Under the pieces are notes generated by a model. The model was not told the origin of the DNA. It ran no database searches and saw only the letters and a list, made by a program, of their open reading frames with translations. The translations under genes and the position numbers were made by a program. A stretch of 64,000 nucleotides of DNA, from contig CAVTOZ010000005.1 in the NCBI GenBank assembly GCA_963736505.1, positions 822,635-886,634 of the forward strand, read 5' to 3'. Numbering within the stretch: the first letter of the stretch is position 1; the number at the start of each line of letters is the position of its first letter. This document shows positions 45,014-52,925 of this stretch, piece by piece. The DNA is from Solirubrobacter sp963736505. GTDB lineage: Bacteria; Actinomycetota; Thermoleophilia; Solirubrobacterales; Solirubrobacteraceae.

Positions 45014-45655
45014 TCAGCGCTCGAGGCCGGCGACCTGCCACGGGAAGCCGCGGTGCGTGAACGTGTGCCGCAGGCCGTCGGCCTCCAGCACGGCGAGCAT
45101 GGCGGCCGGCGGGTGGGCGAAGGTGCGGAACTCGCGGCCCCTGACGCGGAACCCGAGGTTCTGCAGCGCGACGACCGCGCGCGAGAGGACGTTGCGCGGC
45201 GGGTGGCTGAAGACCAGCAGCCGGGTCGCGTGGCCGGCCGCGGCGCCGAGCAGCCGCTCGTAGTCCGGATAGCAGCAGACGACGCGGTGGAGCACGACGA
45301 CGTCGGCGGGCTCGACCGCGCCGGGGTCGGAGGCGATGTCGTGCAGCCGCCGCTCGAGCCGGGATTCGACACCCGCCTCCCGCGCGAGCCGGGCCGCCTC
45401 GTCGTCGTAGGCGGGCGAGAGCTCGAGGTTCAGGGCGCGCTCGGCGCCGCGCGCGAGCAGCTCGAGCTCGATCTCGCCGACGCCGCCCCCGATCTCCAGC
45501 ACCGTGGCGCCGTCCAGCCCGCGGCTCGCGAGGAAGTCGACGATCTGCCGCGAGGTCTTGTCGGGCCCTCGCTTGCGGTAGCGCTTGGCGACCTGGTGCG
45601 CGAATCGGGACCCGAAGAAGCGGTCGCAGCCCCGGGAGTTGCAGCAGCCGGCCAT
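45014..45655 (-). CDS. SAM-dependent methyltransferase with Cys-rich N-terminus
   Basis: 213 residues from ATG 45655 (an upstream in-frame start would add 20). N-terminus AGCCNSRGCDRFFGSRFAHQVAKRYRKRGPDKT with three Cys, then a class I fold: VLEIGGGVGEIELELL (motif I), DEAARLAREAGV, PADVVVLHRVVCCYPDYERLLGAAAG (motif IV), and RLLVFSHPPRN. The substrate is unknown. The Cys-rich lead could bind metal. Confidence 0.78.
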   Translation of the reverse strand: MAGCCNSRGCDRFFGSRFAHQVAKRYRKRGPDKTSRQIVDFLASRGLDGATVLEIGGGVGEIELELLARGAERALNLELSPAYDDEAARLAREAGVESRLERRLHDIASDPGAVEPADVVVLHRVVCCYPDYERLLGAAAGHATRLLVFSHPPRNVLSRAVVALQNLGFRVRGREFRTFAHPPAAMLAVLEADGLRHTFTHRGFPWQVAGLER

Positions 45656-45796
45656 CGGTGGCGACGTTAGCGCGCATCTCTGCGGAGAACCACGGATGTG
45701 TTCGACCGCAGGCATAGGAGAGGATCACTGCTCGGTCGCCCGCGCCTGTCGCGCGCGGGACGGCCGTTGTCGGAACGCATCGAAAGGGCGATCAGC

Positions 45797-45973
45797 ATGA
45801 CCACCCCAGATCGGCGGAGACGAGAGATGGGCCTCGTCACGAACTACCTGCGCGAGCTGCGTCAGCAGGCCCGCGTAGCCAGGGGCAAGGTCATCGCCGG
45901 CGTATCGCCCGTCCAGCTGCGCTCGCAGGCGCCGGGCGCCGGGCGTCGAGAGCCCCGCCGTCCGGCTGTCTAG
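45797..45973 (+). CDS. possible small basic protein, 58 aa
   Basis: ATG 45797 opens a 58-residue, Arg-rich frame (TNYLRELRQQARVARGKVIAGVSPVQLRSQ) with a weak GAAAGGG upstream. It overlaps the convergent stress-protein stop by 4 nt. The N-terminal half looks helical and protein-like, but in this GC range a chance frame is possible. Confidence 0.3.
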   Translation: MTTPDRRRREMGLVTNYLRELRQQARVARGKVIAGVSPVQLRSQAPGAGRREPRRPAV

Positions 45974-46809
45974 CCGGCGGGATCGCGCTTGATCAGGACC
46001 GAGCACGGCGCCGTGTGAGCGACGCGCTCGCCGATGCTGCCGAGCGCGGCAAGCCCGGTCTTGAGCTCGCTGCCGAGGACGATCAGGCCGGCGCTCTTGC
46101 GTTCGGCCGCGGCGACGATCCGGTCGGCCGGATGGCCGGCTTCGACGATCAGGCGCGCGTCGCGCCCGAGCAGGGCGCGGGCGTTGGCGAGCTCGGCTTC
46201 GAGCTCGCCCACGGTCGTGCTCCCGGCGGTCCGCTCGACGTGCAGCAGCGTCAGCGGGGCGCCGGCCCGGGCGGCGATGTGCGTCGCGGCGGTGATCGCC
46301 GGCCGCGTGCGCGGGCGTGCGTCGGACGCCGCGATCACACCGGATGCGATCGGCTCGACCCGGGCCACGAGCACCGAGAGGCCGGCGCGGTGGACGATCG
46401 TGGAGGCCGTGTCGCCGAGCACGATCCCCGCGATGCGCGAGTGGGGATGCGTGCCGAGCACGAGCAGGTCGTAGCCCGCCGCGGCGGAGAGCAGCGACTC
46501 GACGGGGCTGCCGCCGTGGAGGAGCAGGCTGTCGGCCATGGCACCAGCGTCACGGGCGTCGCGGACGGCGACTTGCAGCGCCTCCTTGGCCCGGTGCTCG
46601 CTGAGCGTGGACACGCGTGTCGGCCCGACACCGGCGACGTCGCAGACCGCGATGAACGTCACCGTGCCGTCGTGCCCGGCGAGCGCGCTCGCCTGGCCGG
46701 CCGCGACATGCGAGCCGCGGCTGCCGTCGATCGCGCACGCGATGCGCGCGAAGGGCGGGCGATGGAGCGTCAGCCCATTGACTGGATCGGTGTCGAGATC
46801 CTTGGCCAT
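45970..46809 (-). CDS. tandem universal stress protein
   Basis: 279 residues. Two Usp domains: the first about 18-150 (IACAIDGSRGSHVAAGQASALA ... LLVLGTHPHSRIAGIVLGDTASTIVHRAGLSVLVAR), the second about 155-275 (VIAASDARPRTRPAITAATHIAARAGAPLTLLHV ... LIVLGSELKTGLAALGSIGERVAHTAPCSVLIKR). The G-2x-G-9x-G(S/T) ATP loop is partly kept in each half. Likely a cytoplasmic stress-response factor. Confidence 0.92.
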   Translation of the reverse strand: MAKDLDTDPVNGLTLHRPPFARIACAIDGSRGSHVAAGQASALAGHDGTVTFIAVCDVAGVGPTRVSTLSEHRAKEALQVAVRDARDAGAMADSLLLHGGSPVESLLSAAAGYDLLVLGTHPHSRIAGIVLGDTASTIVHRAGLSVLVARVEPIASGVIAASDARPRTRPAITAATHIAARAGAPLTLLHVERTAGSTTVGELEAELANARALLGRDARLIVEAGHPADRIVAAAERKSAGLIVLGSELKTGLAALGSIGERVAHTAPCSVLIKRDPAG

Positions 46810-46896
46810 GAACCCACGTTCCCACCGATGTGCCCGGCCCACATCCGCACGAGTTACGGCTTAGGCATCCGTGGTCGCCACGGGTTCGCGCGCGCG

Positions 46897-47175
46897 TCAG
46901 CCGCGGAAGTGGTCCGCGAACAGGCGGACGGGTGCGTCCCACATGACGTCGTGCTCCGCGGCCTCGGCGTGGCGATCCAGCGCGGCCGGGAGGAGGTCGT
47001 GCAGCTCGTCGTCGCTGAGCTCCAGCGACGCTCGCTCCTCGCCCGGGAGCTCGACGTCGATCACGCGCGCATCCTGCAGCTCGACCTGCCAGCGGTGGGT
47101 TCCGTCGCCCGGCGAGCCGGGCGCCCGCCGGTGACCGACGATCGGCACGTGCATCGAGCCACCGTACCGGCTCAT
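46897..47175 (-). CDS. small hypothetical protein coupled to YCII gene
   Basis: 92 residues; ATG 47175 overlaps the YCII stop (ATGA). Protein-like in the middle (HRWQVELQDARVIDVELPGEERASLELSDDELHDLLPAALDRHAE). No family is recognised. Tight coupling suggests a joint role with the YCII protein. Confidence 0.6.
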   Translation of the reverse strand: MSRYGGSMHVPIVGHRRAPGSPGDGTHRWQVELQDARVIDVELPGEERASLELSDDELHDLLPAALDRHAEAAEHDVMWDAPVRLFADHFRG

Positions 47176-47480
47176 GCCCCGTCCGCAAGCCGGTCGGCGC
47201 CGATCCACAACGTCCAGCGCTCGACGCCGTCGATCCGCAGGATCGATCCCATCCACGGGTCTGTGTCGAACAGCGCCCGCGCCGCGGCCTCGTCCTCGGC
47301 ACGCACGACCAGCACCACGAACTCGCCGTCGACGTCGTCGACCGGGCCGCCGATCGCCACCCGCTCCCCGAGCCCGTCGACGAACGCGACATGCCGGTCC
47401 CACCCGGCCTGCTCGCGCCGCCGCTTCGACGGGTCCCACTCGGGCCCGCGGCCCTGACGCACGAGGAAGTAGCCGCTCAT
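47172..47480 (-). CDS. YCII-related protein
   Basis: 102 residues from ATG 47480. YCII fold: SGYFLVRQGRGPEWDPSKRRREQAGWDRHVAFVDGLGERVAIGGPVDD ... FVVLVVRAEDEAAARALFDTDPWMGSILRI. The His in WDRHVAF and the Asp in FDTDPW are the usual conserved pair. Activity not known. Confidence 0.8.
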   Translation of the reverse strand: MSGYFLVRQGRGPEWDPSKRRREQAGWDRHVAFVDGLGERVAIGGPVDDVDGEFVVLVVRAEDEAAARALFDTDPWMGSILRIDGVERWTLWIGADRLADGA

Positions 47481-47505
47481 CCGGCTCACCCTACGGCAGA
47501 CCGGC

Positions 47506-48144
47506 TCACGGGCCGACGACGCGGCCTACGAGCCGGATGAAGCGGGCGGGGAGCAGGGCGTGGCGCTCCTCCTCCCAGACCCGCGCGCGCGTGAAGCGCC
47601 CGTAGCCGAGCAGGCGCAGGCCGAAGCCCGCGAGGCCGGAGGCGGCGCCCGTGCTCTGCGCGGGCTCGGCGGTCAGCAGCTCGATCCGGCACAGATGCTT
47701 GACGTTGACGAAGCCGTAGTGCGCCGGGGCGACCAGCCGCACCGGCGCGCCGTGTTTCGCGTCGAGCGGGGCACCGTCGAGGCGGTCGGCGAGCAGCACG
47801 TCGCCGGCGAGCGCGTCCTCGAGCAGCATCACGGCCCAGTGCCCGTCGAGACCGGTGAAGCGCGCGTGCGTCGCCGCCGGGGACGGCCGCAGCACCTCCG
47901 ACAGCCGAACGCCCTCCCAGCGCAGCCCGCGCGCCGACCACCCGGCGACGCAGTGGAAGTCCGCGAGCAGCGTCCGCCGCGGCAGCGAGGCGAGGTCGGC
48001 GGCGGTGAGCGCCGCGGGTGACTCGACGGCGCCGGTGACCGCGACGACAGGCGCAGCGGGCAGCGCGGGCGGCGGGCCTTGGTTGGTGCCGAAGCGCGGG
48101 AAGCGGCCGAGCGCGCGCTGGCCGGGTGGAAGCTCGTTATCCAT
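47506..48144 (-). CDS. molybdopterin-dependent (sulfite oxidase-fold) oxidoreductase
   Basis: 212 residues. Single Moco-binding domain, with Cys ligand in DFHCVAGWSARGLRWEGVRLSEVL and cofactor-binding AKHGAPVRLVAPAHYGFVNVKHLCRIEL. No dimerisation domain and no signal peptide. A minimal protein of the YedY/sulfite oxidase superfamily; the substrate is unknown. Its start codon lies inside the operator shared with the divergent TetR gene. Confidence 0.9.
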   Translation of the reverse strand: MDNELPPGQRALGRFPRFGTNQGPPPALPAAPVVAVTGAVESPAALTAADLASLPRRTLLADFHCVAGWSARGLRWEGVRLSEVLRPSPAATHARFTGLDGHWAVMLLEDALAGDVLLADRLDGAPLDAKHGAPVRLVAPAHYGFVNVKHLCRIELLTAEPAQSTGAASGLAGFGLRLLGYGRFTRARVWEEERHALLPARFIRLVGRVVGP

Positions 48145-48172
48145 ACGTCACCGTATGGATACGCTAGCGTAT
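48139..48172. promoter_or_regulatory. overlapping TetR operators
   Basis: ATCCATACG-TCAC-CGTATGGAT (48139-48160) and the perfect palindrome ATACGCTAGCGTAT (48159-48172) share half-sites CGTAT. They fill the 33-bp gap between the two divergent starts and cover the oxidoreductase start codon. Confidence 0.8.
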
Positions 48173-48177
48173 GGTTG

Positions 48178-48729
48178 ATGCCCGCGCAAGCCCGCACGCC
48201 GCGCCAGGACTGGATCACCGCCGGGCTGGCGGCGCTCGCCCGCGGCGGCCCGGAAGCCGTGCGCGTCGAGCCGCTGGCGCGCGAGCTCGGCGCCACCAAG
48301 GGCAGCTTCTACTGGCACTTCGAAGACCGTGCCTCGCTGCTCGAGGCGCTGCTCGACGACTGGGAGCGGACGGTCGTCGACGACGTCATCGCCCAGGTCG
48401 ACGCGGGCGGCGGCGACGCGCGCAACCGGCTCCGGCGCCTGTTCGCGCTGGCCGGCTCGCGCCGCGACCTCCCGCCCGTCGAGCTCGCGATCCGCGACTG
48501 GGCCCGCCGCGACGCCGGCGTCGCCCGCCGCCTCAAGCGCCTCGACAACCGCCGCATGGCCTACCTGCGGACGCTGTTCACCGCGCTTGCCGACGACGAC
48601 GCCGACGCCGAGGTCCGCTGCACGCTGGCCTTCGCGCTCTTCGTCGGGCACCCGCTGATCGCCGCCGACCACCCCGGACGCAAGCGCAGGGAAGTGCTCG
48701 ACCTGGCGCTCGCCCACCTGCTGCGCTGA
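48178..48729 (+). CDS. TetR-family regulator
   Basis: 183 residues from ATG 48178. HTH at about 10-56 (ITAGLAALARGGPEAVRVEPLARELGATKGSFYWHFEDRASLLEALL), ligand domain with IRDWARRDAGVARRLKRLDNRRMAYLRTLF. Regulates itself and the divergent molybdenum oxidoreductase through the operators between them. The effector is unknown. Confidence 0.92.
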   Translation: MPAQARTPRQDWITAGLAALARGGPEAVRVEPLARELGATKGSFYWHFEDRASLLEALLDDWERTVVDDVIAQVDAGGGDARNRLRRLFALAGSRRDLPPVELAIRDWARRDAGVARRLKRLDNRRMAYLRTLFTALADDDADAEVRCTLAFALFVGHPLIAADHPGRKRREVLDLALAHLLR

Positions 48730-48732
48730 TCG

Positions 48733-50739
48733 CTAGCCGCTCCAGGGTGACGGCGGGGGCGGCGGGACGACCGGCGGCCGGTCGTCGCACGTGATCGTGT
48801 TCGGAAGCTCCCACGGCGCGAGCCACGGCCCGGTGGTCCCGCCGCCGTCGTTGCCGCCGAGGTCGACCAGCGAGAACTCAGAGCCGGCGGGCGTGAAGTG
48901 GAACGAGCCGCAGTTGTTGACGCCGACAGCCCCGACGTTGCGGGCGTCCACGTTCGCGAACGACGCCGAGCCCGCCGAGCGCGCGCTGACCACCGAGGTT
49001 CCGGTCCCGTCCACCTGGACGTCCTTGAAGTGGACGTTGGTGATCGAGTACAGGTCCTTCACCGGGAAGTCGGACACGAGCATGATCGCGTTGTAGGTGT
49101 TGTCCAGGAAGCGGTCGCCCACCACCTGCACGTTCGAGTCGATGTTGCGCTCGAGCGCGTAGAACCAGATCGCGCCCAGGCCGAGCCGCCAGTTGAGGTC
49201 GAACGTCCCCGCGCGAACGGTCGTGTTGTCGGTGATCCACTGGCTGCCTGTGAACGGCTGCGCGCCGAAGCGCGAGCCGAGCTGGATGCCGCTGCCTTCA
49301 CGCAGCGGGTCGGCGACCAGGTTGCGCGCGACGGTGTTGTCCGTGCCGCCGTAGAGCGCGATCCCGTTGGCCAGCGTCGGCGTCTGCACCGTGTTGGCGA
49401 TGAACGCGTCGTTGGCGTCCTCGATGCCCTCCGACCACATCGCCAGTGCGTCGTCGCCGGTGTTGCGGATGAAGTTGCCCGCGGCGACGGCGTCGGTGAC
49501 GCCGGTGTGGAAGTTGATGCCGTCGGCGATCTGGTCGGCGATCACGTTGTTCGTGATGCGCAGCCCGTGCATCGGGCCGTCGAGCCAGATGCCGACCTTG
49601 GTGTGGTGGATGTAGAGGCCGTCGATCGTCGAGTGGCTGAGCGCGCCGCCGATCCCGTTGACCTGGTCGAGGTCGATGCGCTCGCGCACGTCGCCCTCGA
49701 TGGCGAAGTCCGACAGGTGCACGTAGGAGCTGCCGCCGTCCTTGACGTAGGAGCCGTAGAAGCCGACGCCCGTGTGCATCGATCCGTCCGGCAGCGGCTG
49801 GCTGAGCGCCACCTCGTGACCGCGCACGATCGAGTACCAGCTGCCCGCGCCCTGGATGCTCACGTGGTCGACGACGATGTGCCGGTTGACCTGGAACGTG
49901 CCGCGCGGGATGAACACCGTGCGGCCGCGGCGGCGGGCGAACGCGATCGCGCGATCGAACGCGTCGGCCGAGTCGCGCCGGCCGGAGGGGTCGGCGCCGA
50001 AGTCGACGACGTTCACCGCCGCGTGCGGCGGGTGCAGCGGGCCGGCGACGAGCTGGGAGTCGAGCAGGTCGATCACCGTCGTTGCCGCGTTGCCGCGGGT
50101 CGGCACGCTGAGCCGCAGCGTCTCTCCCGCGCGATACGTGTGATCGAGCAGGAGGCGCTGCTCGTCGTAGAAGTGGTTCGGCCGGAACGGCTTGGTCACC
50201 TGGAACGGCGGGTCGGTCGAGTTCGGCACGCACTGGCACTCGGTGATCCACCAGTCCGGATGCAGGACGTCGGCGTTCGGGTCGTTGGTGAACGGATAGA
50301 GGTTGTAGAGCCAGGCGTATTGCGAGGTCAACGTCATCCGCTGGGCATGCCGACCGGCGCTCACATCGAGCGGCGCGGTGATCCCGCCGCCGCCGGGGGC
50401 GTCCGGGATGCTGTAGCGGACGGTGATCGCGTTCGTCGAGCGCGGCAGCGTGAAGTCGACGTACTGGCCGGGCGCGAGCTGGACGGCCTTGCGGCCGGAC
50501 GCCTCGGCGGCGAGCGTGTACGGCGAGCGATCGGGCCCGATCACGGTCCCGTTGGTGGACGCGCTCTCGGCCTCCTGCTCGAGGAAGCCGACCGGCGCGC
50601 CGCGGCCGGCGACCAGTGCCGGGTCGAGCGCGGCGCGCGTGACCGGCGTCGGCGTCGCCCCGGCGGCGGGCGCGGCGGCGGCGAGCAGGGCGGCGGTGGC
50701 CGCCAGCCATCCGCGGGCCACTGATGATCGTGCGCTCAT
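48733..50739 (-). CDS. secreted beta-helix glycosidase, GH87-like (alpha-1,3-glucanase/mycodextranase type)
   Basis: 668 residues from ATG 50739 with GGAGAGG upstream. Signal peptide about 1-28. The N-terminal beta-sandwich (FLEQEAESASTNGTVIGPDRSPY ... YVDFTLPRSTNAITVRYSIPD) resembles the domain that precedes GH87 catalytic helices. Then VNVVDFGADPSGRRDSADAFDRAIAFARRRGRTVFIPRG opens a right-handed helix with acidic clusters DGINFHTG and NTGDDALAMW, the likely catalytic Asp residues. Assignment to GH87 rests on these motifs; GH55/GH28-like is the alternative. A broken LacI gene lies beside it. Confidence 0.7.
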   Translation of the reverse strand: MSARSSVARGWLAATAALLAAAAPAAGATPTPVTRAALDPALVAGRGAPVGFLEQEAESASTNGTVIGPDRSPYTLAAEASGRKAVQLAPGQYVDFTLPRSTNAITVRYSIPDAPGGGGITAPLDVSAGRHAQRMTLTSQYAWLYNLYPFTNDPNADVLHPDWWITECQCVPNSTDPPFQVTKPFRPNHFYDEQRLLLDHTYRAGETLRLSVPTRGNAATTVIDLLDSQLVAGPLHPPHAAVNVVDFGADPSGRRDSADAFDRAIAFARRRGRTVFIPRGTFQVNRHIVVDHVSIQGAGSWYSIVRGHEVALSQPLPDGSMHTGVGFYGSYVKDGGSSYVHLSDFAIEGDVRERIDLDQVNGIGGALSHSTIDGLYIHHTKVGIWLDGPMHGLRITNNVIADQIADGINFHTGVTDAVAAGNFIRNTGDDALAMWSEGIEDANDAFIANTVQTPTLANGIALYGGTDNTVARNLVADPLREGSGIQLGSRFGAQPFTGSQWITDNTTVRAGTFDLNWRLGLGAIWFYALERNIDSNVQVVGDRFLDNTYNAIMLVSDFPVKDLYSITNVHFKDVQVDGTGTSVVSARSAGSASFANVDARNVGAVGVNNCGSFHFTPAGSEFSLVDLGGNDGGGTTGPWLAPWELPNTITCDDRPPVVPPPPPSPWSG

Positions 50740-50850
50740 GGGACCTCTCCTCCCCGTGCTGACCGACCTCTGCGACTGCCACGATCGCACCTGGTGCGCA
50801 GGTTTGCACGTTTTCTGGCGCGCCCGACCGCTCCGCTGCTCCACCCCGGG

Positions 50851-51010
50851 GTGGTGGCGGTCGCCCGCGCGGCCGGGTCTCGCCGAGCACGGTCTCCAAC
50901 GCCTCCAACCGGCCCGAGCGACTCACGCCCGAGTTGCGCGAGCGCCTCCTGCGCGCCGCCGCCGAGCTCGGTCACCCGGGCCCGGACCCCGCGGCGCGCA
51001 CGCTGCGACC
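50851..51010 (+). pseudogene. LacI-family regulator remnant (N-terminal HTH only)
   Basis: GTG 50851 reads VVAVARAAG, then one base is missing in the G run near 50876; the next frame continues SPSTVSNASNRPERLTPELRERLLRAAAELGHPGPDPAARTLR, a complete LacI HTH plus hinge start. The match ends at about 51010, 20 bp before the tRNA fragment, and the sugar-binding domain is absent. A LacI repressor next to a glycoside hydrolase is the usual arrangement, so this was probably its regulator, cut by the island event. Confidence 0.75.
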
Positions 51011-51030
51011 CGCGGGATCGATCCACGGAG

Positions 51031-51071
51031 CGCCCTCCGACGGTCTCGAACCGTCGACCCCTTCCTTACCA
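51031..51071 (-). other. attachment-site candidate: 3' fragment of tRNA-Thr(GGT)
   Basis: On the minus strand: anticodon-loop end TGGTAA, 3' anticodon stem GGAAG, variable GGGTC, a full T arm (5-bp GACGG/CCGTC stem, 7-nt TTCGAGA loop, 51039-51055) and the 3' acceptor strand GGAGGGC. The 5' half, with D arm and acceptor partner, is absent: upstream sequence cannot pair. A tRNA copy starting at the anticodon loop is the hallmark left by a tyrosine-recombinase integration at one end of an island, the intact gene being at the other end. Confidence 0.8.
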
Positions 51072-51386
51072 TCCCGGCTTTTTGCGCTATTTGCGGGAAC
51101 TCGAACAGGTGTCGAGAATGGCGTATTTGCAGGGCTTTTGGGACTCAGCGGACTGGGCGGTTTTCGCTGACGCGTCCCAAATGCGGCCCACGAACACGGT
51201 GTCAGTAACGGTCTGCCGTGTCTACTTCGTCGTCCGATGCCGGCCCATCGCGCACGGCGCGATTTCACCCGAGGTCACGTCGCAGACGGGCGAGCCGGAA
51301 TTCTCCGCAGCGAGTCTCGCACCGGATCGCCGTAGGAGAAACGCCGGAAGGGGGCCAAGTTCAATCGCTGGCGATCTAGGAGAGTC

Positions 51387-51638
51387 ATGTCCGATCCGTC
51401 GATCACAGGCGATAACGAAGCGCAGGCGCGGATTCAGGTGCCGGTGTCGATCGTCGACGCTGTGATCGCCGGGCTCCGCGCGGGCGCCGATGCGGTCTTG
51501 GACCGGGACTGGGGCTTGTTCACGCTCGGGGAAAAGCATGAGGCGGAACAATTCGCGCGAGAGACGTTCTACGCGCCTGCCGACGCGCTGGAGCGGCTCC
51601 GCCTCCTACAGCTCAAGAACCCCGACCAAATCGGCTAG
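51387..51638 (+). CDS. small hypothetical protein, 83 aa
   Basis: ATG start with AGGAGA 7 nt upstream. 83 acidic residues: a beta-like lead (ARIQVPVSIVDAVIAGLRAGADAVL), then DWGLFTLGEKHEAEQFARETFYAPADALERLRLLQL. No HTH, so not an obvious restriction control (C) protein. It is the first gene of the island and overlaps the convergent restriction enzyme 3' end by 33 nt. No family recognised. Confidence 0.6.
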   Translation: MSDPSITGDNEAQARIQVPVSIVDAVIAGLRAGADAVLDRDWGLFTLGEKHEAEQFARETFYAPADALERLRLLQLKNPDQIG

Positions 51639-52367
51639 ATCGCGGAGTCGGTTGTGGCCGACGAGTTCATCGAGCACCTCGATCTGGTCGGTGGAGCCGG
51701 ATGCCTTCACCGCTAGTTGCAACTCATCGAGAGCTACGTGGTACAGGGTGTCGACCTCCGCCGTGCCACGTGCCAACGATGCGAGGCGGGTCGGCATCGG
51801 CTCGGCGGTGACCGGCGTGATGTGCGGGAGCCGTCCCCGACGATGCCGAATCAGAACTACCGCCTCGTGACGAACGTTCTGCGCACGGTCCGAGCGAAGC
51901 GTCCATTTGCATGGAACGGCCGCATGAAGGAACGGCTCTCCTTTGCCGTCGTCCAGGCCGACGGTGACGTCCGGCTTGACTTGGTAGTCCGTCCCGATCG
52001 AAGCTCGCAGGGTTCCTGTCTCATCCGCGTCGATAAGCCGCTTGAGCGTCGCCAAGTGTGCGTATTGCTCGAAGTCCGACACGATCGTGCGACGGCTCAC
52101 GACCACCCGCCGACCAGCGCGAGACCGTGGCATCACGTCCGCAAGATGATGATGAATTGCGTCCTCGAGGAGCATCCCGGCGGTCTGCCCAACGTGGTCG
52201 ACGCGATGCGTGATCCCCAGCGCATCGAGCATATGAGCGGCAATCGCGCAGCTTGTCTTGCTCGAGGTATCGGCAACATTCGGCTTGCCGCTTCTCCAGC
52301 CGAGAAGTTCGTGTACGAACGGAAGTGCTGGCATGGTGGGGCGCCGAAGGAATTCGGCAGCGGCCAC
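51606..52367 (-). CDS. NgoMIV-family type II restriction endonuclease
   Basis: 253 residues from GTG 52367, 9 nt after the vsr stop; ATG 52334 is an alternative. NgoMIV-like order: Glu69 (LLEDAIHHHL), QYAHLATLKRL, Asp133 (KPDVTVG), Lys154 in VPCKWTLRSDRAQN with the CCGG-recognition motif RSDR (158-161), then GRLPHITPVTAEPMPTRLASLARGTAEVDTLYHVALDELQ. NgoMIV cuts GCCGGC; the RSDR motif of the family reads CCGG, so the target should contain CCGG. The residue before the catalytic CK pair is Pro where NgoMIV has Ser. Shorter than NgoMIV (286), mostly at the N-terminus. Confidence 0.88.
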   Translation of the reverse strand: MAAAEFLRRPTMPALPFVHELLGWRSGKPNVADTSSKTSCAIAAHMLDALGITHRVDHVGQTAGMLLEDAIHHHLADVMPRSRAGRRVVVSRRTIVSDFEQYAHLATLKRLIDADETGTLRASIGTDYQVKPDVTVGLDDGKGEPFLHAAVPCKWTLRSDRAQNVRHEAVVLIRHRRGRLPHITPVTAEPMPTRLASLARGTAEVDTLYHVALDELQLAVKASGSTDQIEVLDELVGHNRLRDLADLVGVLEL

Positions 52368-52378
52368 ACCAGACCTGC

Positions 52379-52816
52379 TCAGCCGGTCGATCGAGCTCGT
52401 CGACGCTCCCTGATCAGCTCCTCGATCCGCTCGGCGGCGATCGTCGGATCCTCGTGTTCCCACACGCGCACGGCGACCCAGCCGGCTTCGGTCAACTTCG
52501 CGTCGGTCGCTCGATCGCGGGCGACGTTGCGATCGAGTTTTTCCCGCCACCATTGGGCGTTGCTCGCCGGCGAAGTCGCGTGAAGAGGACAGCTATGCCA
52601 GAAGCAACCATCGACGTAAACCGCGATCTTCGTCGGTCCGAACACGATGTCCGGTCGTGTACGAAGCCCCGGCAGGACTCGCGTGGAGACGCGGTACCGC
52701 AATCCGCGGCGATGCAATTCCCGGCGTAGCTCCAGCTCCGGAGCCGTGTCGTTCCGGGCTTGACGAGACATCCGGGCACTTACCGCGGCAGACGAGGGTC
52801 TCAGGCGATCGCCCAC
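52379..52816 (-). CDS. vsr: Vsr-type very short patch repair endonuclease
   Basis: 145 residues. Start region MSRQARNDTAPELELRRELHRRGLRYRV, catalytic Asp56 in RPDIVF, His74 in YVDGCFWHSCPLH, and QWWREKLDRNVARDR. Vsr nicks 5' of T in T:G mismatches that arise when 5-methylcytosine deaminates, and its gene normally travels with a C5-methyltransferase, as here (divergent at 52926). Same operon as the restriction enzyme. Confidence 0.95.
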   Translation of the reverse strand: MGDRLRPSSAAVSARMSRQARNDTAPELELRRELHRRGLRYRVSTRVLPGLRTRPDIVFGPTKIAVYVDGCFWHSCPLHATSPASNAQWWREKLDRNVARDRATDAKLTEAGWVAVRVWEHEDPTIAAERIEELIRERRRARSTG

Positions 52817-52925
52817 CGCCTAGACGATACGGCCCTCCGGCCGTTGGTCCGTCCGGCGCCACAGCGAGAATGACCGATCCGGACGGCATGCCGACTCCGC
52901 TCCCGGACACCTATCTCGCCCGAGA

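Noticed and set aside
51031..51071. A functional tRNA gene
   Set aside because: Only the anticodon-loop-to-3'-end part is present; no D arm or 5' acceptor strand can be found upstream.
50740..51386. A protein gene in the 650-bp gap
   Set aside because: Apart from the LacI remnant and the tRNA fragment I found no frame with protein-like composition; bases 51072-51386 look non-coding and contain the leader of the 83-residue gene.
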